Below, one piece after another: positions 42,361-48,533 of a stretch of DNA of 64,000 nt (its first letter is position 1; each line of letters starts with the position of its first letter). Source of the DNA: Polyangium sp. 6x1 (GTDB taxonomy: Bacteria; Myxococcota_A; Polyangia; Polyangiales; Polyangiaceae); assembly GCF_029946515.1 (NCBI RefSeq), contig NZ_JARZHH010000045.1, forward strand, positions 1 to 64,000. The letters run 5' to 3'. Below the pieces are notes generated by a model. That model saw nothing but the letters and a program-made list of their open reading frames with translations, had not been told where the DNA came from and ran no database searches. The position numbers and the translations under genes were made by a program.

Positions 42361-43494
42361 ATGGCGCAGAACGGACAGCAGGGTGGAGTGGCGGCGGGAC
42401 TTCAGATCACGGGCGGCGCGGCCATCATGGCGCCCGTCAGCGCATTCCCCAACGGAGTGCCTGGCAACGCTCTCATCGTGATCCCGCTCTCGAAGGTCGA
42501 CGACGAGACCAAGGCCATGCTCGACCAGGGCCCGTCGTTGGTGACGCCCGAGCAGATGTGGAAGCTGCTCGGCTTCAACGGCCCCGCGGTGCAGGTGCAG
42601 GACGATCAGGGTCGCCCGATCGCGATCGGCCTCGAAGACCTGCTCGCCGGCCTGGAGAAGCACTGGCAGGAGCAGCCCGACGACCTCAACCGCGCGCGCA
42701 TCTACGCGCAGGAGCTCCTCAAGTACAACCGCCTGCAGCGCGCCGAGCAGGTCCTCTCGAAGGTCGTGGCGAAGGGCGGCACGGGCGACGACTGGCTCGC
42801 GCTCGGCATCGCGCAGCTCCAGCAGGACAAGCTCGACAAGGCCGAGGGCACGCTGAAGGGCGCGCAGAACCTCCTGAAGGACAACCCCTACCCCTCGCTG
42901 CACCTCGCCAAGGTCTACCAGCAGAAGAAGGAGACCGACAAAGAGCGCGAGTTCGTCGACAAGGCGATCGGCATCAGCATCGGCTGCATCGACGCGTGGG
43001 CCTACCTCTACCAGCACCTGAAGCAGCACCAGGACGAGGACAAGGCGATCGCCGAGATCGAGAAGATGGCCGCCGACAAGAAGAGCGCCGCGCCGTACAT
43101 CGCGCTCCAGGGCTTCTTCGCGAACGACGATGCGACCCGTGATCGCGCCGTCGCGTACGCGAAGAAGGGCGTCGAGATCGCGCCCGACGATCCGCTCGCG
43201 CTCCTCTGCCTCTCGGCGCTCTACGGCCAGAAGGGCGACCTCGAGGCCGTGATCCGGCTCCTGCAGCCGCACGAGGCGAAGATGAGCCGCGACGTGCGCA
43301 TCGCGAACAACTACTTCGAGGCCCTCTTCCAGTCGCGCCAGATCGAGAAGGTCACGAAGCTCTTGAACGCCCTCGCGGGTTCGCCCAACAAGGAAGTCAA
43401 GCAGTTCGCCATCGAGCGCTCGCGCCTCGTCGCGCAGTTCCTGCAGCAGCAGCAGCAGCAGCTCGCCGCCGCGGGCCAGCCCCAGCGCAAGTAA
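42361..43494 (+). CDS. TPR-repeat protein
   Basis: A 377-residue soluble protein. Residues 85-330 form several TPR-like helix pairs (RARIYAQELLKYNRLQRAEQ, DDWLALGIAQLQQDKLDKAEG, PSLHLAKVYQQKKETDKERE, DPLALLCLSALYGQKGDLEA), which usually mediate protein-protein contacts. The N-terminal 60 residues have an unusual hydrophobic start (ALIVIPLSKVDDETKAMLDQ) typical of a small regulatory segment. The C-terminus carries a poly-Gln stretch (FLQQQQQQLAA). A 190-base upstream region rich in inverted-repeat-like GC sequence holds the promoter. No partner is evident in the neighbourhood. Confidence 0.85.
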   Translation: MAQNGQQGGVAAGLQITGGAAIMAPVSAFPNGVPGNALIVIPLSKVDDETKAMLDQGPSLVTPEQMWKLLGFNGPAVQVQDDQGRPIAIGLEDLLAGLEKHWQEQPDDLNRARIYAQELLKYNRLQRAEQVLSKVVAKGGTGDDWLALGIAQLQQDKLDKAEGTLKGAQNLLKDNPYPSLHLAKVYQQKKETDKEREFVDKAIGISIGCIDAWAYLYQHLKQHQDEDKAIAEIEKMAADKKSAAPYIALQGFFANDDATRDRAVAYAKKGVEIAPDDPLALLCLSALYGQKGDLEAVIRLLQPHEAKMSRDVRIANNYFEALFQSRQIEKVTKLLNALAGSPNKEVKQFAIERSRLVAQFLQQQQQQLAAAGQPQRK

Positions 43495-43676
43495 CAGCGC
43501 GACGCCCCCTCCCCGCGCTCGGGGCTCCTCGCGACACGCGTCGAGCCCCCGGGCAAACCCCCTCCAAAACATCCCATCAGCAGTCGCGAACGGAGCGCGA
43601 TCCGTCCGCCCGGCATTTTCGTGCCTTTGGTCTTTCACATTTGGAAGCAGGCAGAAACCCGGGTAATCTCCGGATC

Positions 43677-44120
43677 ATGCGCACGTGGCGACCGCGTCCC
43701 CCCGTCGTGCTCGTGGTCGATGACGACCCCGACATCTTGAGGCTCCTGGGGATGTGCCTGGAAGCCGAGGGGTGTGAAGTGCGCGAGACGATGTCCCCGT
43801 CCGCCGCGCTCGAACGGCTCGACCGCGTGGACGTGGTGGTCGTCGATCAACGCATGCCCGAGATGAGCGGCACCGACCTCATCGAGGCTGCGCGCGAGCG
43901 CGGCTACGACTGTCGCTTCCTCGTGATCTCGGGCAAACGCGGCGCGCGCGCCGAGGCCGCGCAGGCCGGCGCCGAAGGGTTCCTCGCCAAACCCATCGGC
44001 ATGCGCGAGCTCATCGGCGAGGTCGAACGGCTCTTCTATCGCGGCTTCGCGCCCCCTTCTCACGTGGGCGTCTCGAGCGCGCCTATCTCCGGCGTGCCCT
44101 CGTCGAAGAGCTCGTCATAA
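43677..44120 (+). CDS. Stand-alone receiver-domain protein
   Basis: A 147-residue single-domain response regulator. The acidic pocket is DDDPD near residues 15-19, the phosphoacceptor Asp is in VVVDQRMPEMSG, the conserved Ser is in FLVISGKRGA, and the Lys in FLAKPIG. There is no output domain; the last 30 residues are Ser/Pro-rich. It probably passes phosphoryl groups or controls a partner by contact. Myxobacteria encode many such orphans. The start at 43677 was chosen over 43641 because the receiver fold begins right after it. Its 3' end overlaps the convergent HAD phosphatase gene by six bases. Confidence 0.9.
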   Translation: MRTWRPRPPVVLVVDDDPDILRLLGMCLEAEGCEVRETMSPSAALERLDRVDVVVVDQRMPEMSGTDLIEAARERGYDCRFLVISGKRGARAEAAQAGAEGFLAKPIGMRELIGEVERLFYRGFAPPSHVGVSSAPISGVPSSKSSS

Positions 44121-44951
44121 CGTCCCCCAGGCTCGCTCGATCGCCTCGGCGACGCCCGCGTCTTCCGCGCTCCACGCGGAGAGCTGCTCGCTCGCGTGTT
44201 CCTTCACGAACGACGGCGCGCTGCCCATCGCGAACGATCGACCCGCGACCTGGAACATCGGCACGTCGTTGAGCCAGTCGCCCACCACGACGGCCTCGTC
44301 CACCGTGCATCCGTGATAGTCCGCGAGCCACGCGATCGCCGTGCCCTTCGTGGGCCCGGCCGCGCGCACCACCATCGCGTGCGTGTCGGCCCCGCGCGTC
44401 ACCGCGAACCGAATGACGAACGCCGCGCCGCCGAGCTCACCTTCGAGCTCCTCCGCGGCCGCGTGCACGCTCTCCTTCGAACCGATCGCCACGACCGCGA
44501 GCAGCCCTCGCTCGTGCTCCCAGTACGGGTGCGACGTCACGCGCTCGACGACCGTCACCTTGGGCGACCACGTGCGCACGTAGCTGCTCCACGGCGCGCC
44601 CGCGGCGTCGTGCACGATGCTGTCATGCGCGAACACGAAGCTCGCAGTGCTATGCCGCTCGAGCACGCGCCGGAGCTGCGCAGCGCGGTCGCCCGCGAGC
44701 GAGGCGTGGTAGTGCTCGCGATCGTCGCGCGGGTCGACGATGTGGCTGCCGTCCACGCACGCGATCGGCCCCTGGATTCGCGCGGCCACGGCGGCCTCGC
44801 GCGAGCCCGAGTAGAGCCGCCCCGTGCAGATCGTCACGGCCACGCCGCCGCTCTGCAGGCGCTCGATCGCCCAGCGATCGCGCTCGTGAAGCGATCCATC
44901 GTGACGGAGCAGGGTGCCGTCGAGATCGAGGGCCAGAAGCTTGTACGTCAT
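44115..44951 (-). CDS. HAD-superfamily sugar phosphatase, Cof type
   Basis: A 278-residue HAD hydrolase of subfamily IIB (Cof/YidA-like). The nucleophile motif I is LALDLDGTLL, motif II VTICTGRLYSG, and motif III/IV has the late Lys-like region and DWLNDVPMFQVAG. The mid cap domain is type C2B. Such enzymes dephosphorylate sugar phosphates, pyridoxal phosphate or FMN. The substrate is unknown. It lies downstream of rplU-rpmA in the same direction but beyond a strong hairpin, so it is probably a separate unit. Confidence 0.9.
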   Translation of the reverse strand: MTYKLLALDLDGTLLRHDGSLHERDRWAIERLQSGGVAVTICTGRLYSGSREAAVAARIQGPIACVDGSHIVDPRDDREHYHASLAGDRAAQLRRVLERHSTASFVFAHDSIVHDAAGAPWSSYVRTWSPKVTVVERVTSHPYWEHERGLLAVVAIGSKESVHAAAEELEGELGGAAFVIRFAVTRGADTHAMVVRAAGPTKGTAIAWLADYHGCTVDEAVVVGDWLNDVPMFQVAGRSFAMGSAPSFVKEHASEQLSAWSAEDAGVAEAIERAWGTL

Positions 44952-45010
44952 CGCCGCGGTTCGTCCTCGCCGCTCGGCATGCGCGACTTGTTGGACCTCA
45001 AATGGACGAC

Positions 45011-45045
45011 GGGCGATCGACGGGGTTTTTCCCGTCGCATCGCCC
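45011..45045 (-). terminator. Terminator hairpin after rpmA
   Basis: A two-part stem lies 30 bases past the rpmA stop. GGGCGAT pairs with ATCGCCC and CGACGGG with CCCGTCG, with one bulged C and a loop GTTTTT (45025-45030). Read on the minus strand it is a 14-bp GC-rich hairpin between rpmA and the HAD gene, without a T run after it. It probably ends or attenuates the ribosomal-protein transcript. Confidence 0.65.
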
Positions 45046-45074
45046 GACTCGTCTCGATCACGAACGCCGCAGGC

Positions 45075-45329
45075 TCAGGCCGGATAGACCGAGACCTGCT
45101 TCTTCGTGTTCGACTTCCACTCGTACTTCACGACGCCCGGAACGAGGGCGAAAAGCGTGAAGTCCTTGCCGGTGCCGACGTTCTTGCCGGCGTGGATCGA
45201 CGAACCCACCTGCCGAACAAGGATGCTGCCCGCCGGGACCTCGGTCCCCGCGTACACCTTCACGCCGCGCTTTTGCGCGCTCGAATCGCGCCCGTTCCGA
45301 GACGAGCCGCCGCCTTTTTTATGAGCCAT
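45075..45329 (-). CDS. rpmA: 50S ribosomal protein L27
   Basis: An 84-residue L27. The conserved N-terminus [15 protein letters not shown], then [18 protein letters not shown] and [17 protein letters not shown] are all present. L27 reaches into the peptidyl-transferase centre with its N-terminal tail. The ATG has AGGAG seven bases upstream and follows the rplU stop by 11 bases; they form the usual L21-L27 operon. In many bacteria obgE is next, but here the following gene is a HAD phosphatase. Confidence 0.98.
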   Translation of the reverse strand: MAHKKGGGSSRNGRDSSAQKRGVKVYAGTEVPAGSILVRQVGSSIHAGKNVGTGKDFTLFALVPGVVKYEWKSNTKKQVSVYPA

Positions 45330-45340
45330 GCCGGTTTCTC

Positions 45341-45649
45341 CTAGGCGCTGATGCCGGTGATCTTGAGCTCGGTGTACGGCTGCCGGTGCCCCGTCTTGCG
45401 GCGGTAGTTCTTCCGGCGCCGGAACTTGAAGATCACGACCTTCTTGCCGCGATCCTGCGCGTTGATCTGCGCCTCGACCTTTGCACCCGCAACGAGCGGC
45501 TGGCCGATCTTGGTGGCCTCGCCGCCGACGAGCAGGACTTCGTTGAACGTAACCTTGTCGCCGGCGTTGCCGCTCAGCTTCTCGACGCGCAGCACCTGGC
45601 CTTCGCTGACCCTGTACTGCTTGCCGCCCGTCTTGATGACCGCGTACAT
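45341..45649 (-). CDS. rplU: 50S ribosomal protein L21
   Basis: A 102-residue L21, a 23S rRNA-binding protein of the large subunit. Conserved features are [14 protein letters not shown], the central [12 protein letters not shown] and the C-terminal [23 protein letters not shown]-binding stretch. It is the first gene of the L21-L27 operon. The 258 bases between it and hxsA hold its promoter region and the 3' side of hxsA. Confidence 0.98.
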   Translation of the reverse strand: MYAVIKTGGKQYRVSEGQVLRVEKLSGNAGDKVTFNEVLLVGGEATKIGQPLVAGAKVEAQINAQDRGKKVVIFKFRRRKNYRRKTGHRQPYTELKITGISA

Positions 45650-45907
45650 GTTCGTGCCCTCGAGCCCTACGACAGTTGCTTCACCGACGTACTCCGCCGG
45701 GAAACAAGGGAGCGGAAGTATACGGACGCGCGTCCGTTCCGCAAGCTGATCAAATGCGCCTCCGTCCCTTTGGATCCAGCGCCTCCACGAAAGGCTCGGT
45801 CCAGGCCGGCTGAAAACGCGTGTGGACGGGGGATGGGGCGGACGAACGGGGCCGTTTCGCCCGCCAGGCGAGGAGGTTCCGAGGCTGTGGGCGCGCCGGG
45901 AGACGCT

Positions 45908-46204
45908 CTACCAGCTGCCGTGGCTGCCGTGGCTGCCGTGGCTGCCGTGGCTGCCGTGGCTGCCGTGCGAGCCGTGCGAGCCGTGCGAGCCGTGCGAGCC
46001 GTGGCTGCCGTGGCTGCCGTGCGAGCCGTGCGAGCCATGCGAGCAATGCTGCGCCGGGATCACGCCGCCCGCGTCGTCGCCGATCACGCCGGCGCGATCC
46101 GCCTCTTCGCTCGCCTTCGCGCCGACCTCACTCTCCGTCTTGGAGAGCATGCCGCCCGGCTTGCGGGAGAAGCTCGGTAGCCCACCTGTTCCGTTGTTCG
46201 CCAT
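45908..46204 (-). CDS. hxsA: His-Xaa-Ser repeat precursor peptide HxsA
   Basis: A 98-residue likely RiPP precursor. Residues 1-50 are a leader (SRKPGGMLSKTESEVGAKAS, then DRAGVIGDDAGGVIPA). From residue 52 the core reads Q-H-C, then Ser-His-Gly repeated 14 times without interruption (residues 55-96), then Ser-Trp. It has a single Cys (54) and a C-terminal Trp. The ATG at 46204 has GGGAGG nine bases upstream. It lies 51 bases downstream of hxsB and belongs to the HXS radical-SAM system, in which HxsA is the peptide thought to be modified by the HxsB/HxsC pair. The repeat-rich histidines would bind Cu, Ni or Zn if unmodified. The chemistry of the product is unknown. Confidence 0.92.
   Translation of the reverse strand: MANNGTGGLPSFSRKPGGMLSKTESEVGAKASEEADRAGVIGDDAGGVIPAQHCSHGSHGSHGSHGSHGSHGSHGSHGSHGSHGSHGSHGSHGSHGSW
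45917..46042 (-). repeat. 14 copies of a 9-base Ser-His-Gly codon repeat
   Basis: Fourteen uninterrupted 9-mers encode Ser-His-Gly in hxsA. In plus-strand order the first five use AGC serine, the next four TCG, two AGC and three TCG, with one CAT histidine at the 46034 copy. The block structure points to duplication of whole groups of units. It is not a CRISPR array. Confidence 0.95.
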
Positions 46205-46255
46205 CGTGGCCTCCCTGGTCCCAAGTCCCGTTGCGCCCGCGTCGATCGTTTGCCC

Positions 46256-47770
46256 TCAAGATGCCGACGACGCGTGGATGAAATGCGTTCGCGCCCGGAC
46301 CGTGGTCCAGCGCCGGAGGATCTCGACCGTCTTCGGGTCGTTCTCGCGCAGTTTGTCGAAGAGAAAATCCTGGATGCCCTTGTGGACGGCGCACAAGGTG
46401 CTCTCCCGCATTCTACCGAAGATCGTGCCCTGCGTCCGGTAGCTGTGCTCGGGCTGCACCCCACAGTAGGGCGTGTACGTGCAGTTCACGCAGTCGGGCT
46501 GCGCCTCGCGGATCGACGCAAGCACGAGCGCGCGCACCGTCTCGTGCTTCATGAGCGAGCGATACGTCGAGGTGAACACGTCGCCGATCTGGAACGCGGG
46601 ATCGCCGGTCTCGTACATCATCCGGCCCTCGTCGCTGGAGAAGATCTTCCCGTCGTAGTTGTAGGCGAGGGCGCCGATGCCCGAGCCGCTCGGCGAGCGG
46701 ATGTCGAGGAAGTTCGGGTCGTCGTCGCCGAGGATCTTCGTGAGGAAGATCGATCCGTACCGCTCGAGGACCTGCTCGCCGCGACGGTTCAAGTCGAGGA
46801 TGTGCTCGACCGCCGTGCGGTAGAAGTCGCTATACGCGGCGCGGTCGTACTCGACGATCTGCGCGGTCCTGCCCGCGAAGCCGAAGGGATCGACGGGGCG
46901 GAGGAAGATCGCGCGGCAGCCGAGGCCGACGTACGTGTCGACGATCTCCTTCGGGTACTTGAGCGCCTCGCGCGTCGTCGTGAGCAGCGCCTCGACGTGG
47001 TAGAGCGTCGGGTCGAGGCCGATGTCGATGTAGGCCTTGTTGATGCGCTCGATCCACTTCACCGCCTCGCGGTGCGCGTTGCCGCCGGCGAGGATGCGCT
47101 GCTTCGTGTGCAGGTGCTCCGGGCCGTCGATGCTCGTGCAGACCTGGACCTTGCGATCGACGAGGAAGGCGAGCTTCTCCGCGTCCATCAGCGCCAGGTT
47201 CGAGACCATCGTGAACTCGAGCTCCTTGCCGTAGGCGCGGTTGCGCGCGAGCGCGTACTCGATGACGTGCTTCATCACCGGGAAGTTCGCGAGCGGCTCG
47301 CCGCCCTGGAACTCCAGCGTCACCGAGGGCGAGGTCGACTGGAGCATCAGGTCCACGACCTTCTCGCCGATCTCCGGCGTCATGTCGGTGTGGACCGCGT
47401 CCATGTTCGCGCGGCTCGCGTGGCAGTAGACGCACGTCTCGTTGCAGCGGAGCGTGACGACCGCGATGTGAAGGTTCGGCCCCCAGTTGAGGAACCGCTT
47501 CTTGTACGCGATGCGCTCGGCCGCCTTCGCCTGATCGAGGCCCTCGCGGAGGAAGTTTTTCGCAGCGAGCTTCTCGTGGAGCGGCGAAGCGGCGTCGAGC
47601 TCGCCGCGCGCGAGCGAGCGAAACTCGTCCTTCGTGACGAAGAGCCAGTCGCCGAGAAAGTTGGTGAGCAAAATATCTCCGCTCACCTCGCGGAACCGGA
47701 ACGGGACGAGGCCCGTCGGCGCCTTCGCCGCGGGGCCGAGCTCGGTGAAGAGCGTCGAGAGGCCGGTCAC
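46256..47770 (-). CDS. hxsB: HxsB, radical SAM/SPASM maturase
   Basis: A 504-residue radical SAM peptide maturase with a SPASM domain, matching HxsB. The N-terminal domain (GLVPFRFREVSGDILLTNFL, then TKDEFRSLA) is the HxsB-type leader-binding region. The [4Fe-4S] site is C109-NET-C113-VY-C116, followed by FQGGEPL, SNLALMD and SIDGPEHLH. The SPASM segment has CVNCTYTPYCG plus a late C in STLCAVH for auxiliary clusters. SGIGALAYNYDGKIFSSDEG is an HxsB hallmark. The start ATG overlaps the stop of the second HxsD-type gene by four bases. It is the likely enzyme that modifies the SHG-repeat precursor, which lies directly downstream. Confidence 0.94.
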   Translation of the reverse strand: MTGLSTLFTELGPAAKAPTGLVPFRFREVSGDILLTNFLGDWLFVTKDEFRSLARGELDAASPLHEKLAAKNFLREGLDQAKAAERIAYKKRFLNWGPNLHIAVVTLRCNETCVYCHASRANMDAVHTDMTPEIGEKVVDLMLQSTSPSVTLEFQGGEPLANFPVMKHVIEYALARNRAYGKELEFTMVSNLALMDAEKLAFLVDRKVQVCTSIDGPEHLHTKQRILAGGNAHREAVKWIERINKAYIDIGLDPTLYHVEALLTTTREALKYPKEIVDTYVGLGCRAIFLRPVDPFGFAGRTAQIVEYDRAAYSDFYRTAVEHILDLNRRGEQVLERYGSIFLTKILGDDDPNFLDIRSPSGSGIGALAYNYDGKIFSSDEGRMMYETGDPAFQIGDVFTSTYRSLMKHETVRALVLASIREAQPDCVNCTYTPYCGVQPEHSYRTQGTIFGRMRESTLCAVHKGIQDFLFDKLRENDPKTVEILRRWTTVRARTHFIHASSAS

Positions 47771-48012
47771 GCCGCACCTCCGGCCGCGCGCGCTTTCTCG
47801 ATCGTGAGGCCGAGCGCGTAGTTCGCGAGCTCCGCCGAGAGCACGCGCTCGTCGATGCCTTCGCTCGTGGCCTCGGGCTTCGCCGTCACCTTCACGACGT
47901 ATGCGCCGCCGTCGCGCGAGAGCTCCGCCGTCGCGTACGCCGCATACGTCTTAACGGCCTCGTCGATCGCGAAACCGTCGTAGAGCTCTTCATGAAACCT
48001 GAGCTCGATCAC
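47767..48012 (-). CDS. Second HxsD-type small protein
   Basis: An 81-residue soluble protein (VIELRFHEELYDGFAIDEAV at the start) that repeats the plan of the neighbouring HxsD: a first strand, LY-x2-x-AI/AV, a strand ending in DGGAYVVKVTAK and a helix ERVLSAELANYALGL. The histidine- and acid-poor composition excludes a precursor role. It probably acts as a small partner or scaffold, perhaps a second RiPP-recognition-like subunit. The start is a GTG whose last two bases overlap the TGA of hxsD (GTGA), and its own stop overlaps hxsB by four bases, so it must be made together with both. I have not seen two HxsD-like genes described as a standard part of HXS clusters. Confidence 0.82.
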   Translation of the reverse strand: MIELRFHEELYDGFAIDEAVKTYAAYATAELSRDGGAYVVKVTAKPEATSEGIDERVLSAELANYALGLTIEKARAAGGAA

Positions 48013-48485
48013 GACGCCTTCTCGCCCCCCGACGCGCCGTCGGACCCGCCGCCGGCCTCGGCCTTGCCCTTCTTTTTGTACTTCTCTTCCCAGCTCATCG
48101 CGATGCCGAGCGGATCCTCGAAGGCCGTCTCCTCGCCGATGTCCATCGCGAGCAGCTCGTCGAGCCCGGGCGGGCCTGCCGCGCCGCCGAGCGCGCGCGC
48201 CGTGATCGTCTCGACGAGCTTCTTGTTCTCCTCGACGATCCGGAGGCGCCACGCCTGGCCGAGCAGCTCGTTCTGAAACTCGCCCGCGTAGGCCTGCGTG
48301 TCAGCGCCCGCCTTCTTCGCCTTGAGCGTCACCTGGATGCGCCGATCTCCCGCACGATCGAGGTGCACCCAGCAGCGGTCGATGAAGACGTACGCGGCTC
48401 CGTAGATCGCATCCTTGGGGTACAGGCCCTCGTCGAACTCGATCCGAACCGAGCCCTCTCCCAAGTGAAACGACATGTCGCTCAT
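48009..48485 (-). CDS. hxsD: HxsD
   Basis: A 158-residue protein of the HxsD family, a conserved helper of unknown function in HXS systems. The diagnostic core is VRIEFDEGLYPKDAIYGAAY with VFIDRCWVHLDRAGD, RIQVTLKAKK, AGEFQNELLGQAWRLRIVEENKKL and ETITARALGG. The last 55 residues (KYKKKGKAEAGGGSDG) are a flexible, low-complexity tail. No signal or metal site. Four-base overlap with the next gene and a 48-base gap after the MopE-like gene. Confidence 0.9.
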   Translation of the reverse strand: MSDMSFHLGEGSVRIEFDEGLYPKDAIYGAAYVFIDRCWVHLDRAGDRRIQVTLKAKKAGADTQAYAGEFQNELLGQAWRLRIVEENKKLVETITARALGGAAGPPGLDELLAMDIGEETAFEDPLGIAMSWEEKYKKKGKAEAGGGSDGASGGEKAS

Positions 48486-48533
48486 TCGCCCTTCGCTCCC
48501 GATGACGTACCGTGAGGTGCGTCCCGCCGCGCC

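Noticed and set aside
45917-46042. Possible CRISPR array
   Set aside because: The period is 9 bases with no spacers, and it stays in frame as Ser-His-Gly codons.
45822-46442. Plus-strand frames with (Trp-Leu-Pro) or Cys-Glu-Pro repeats
   Set aside because: They are the other strand of the SHG codon repeat in hxsA; hxsA has a ribosome binding site, a leader and the right genomic partners.
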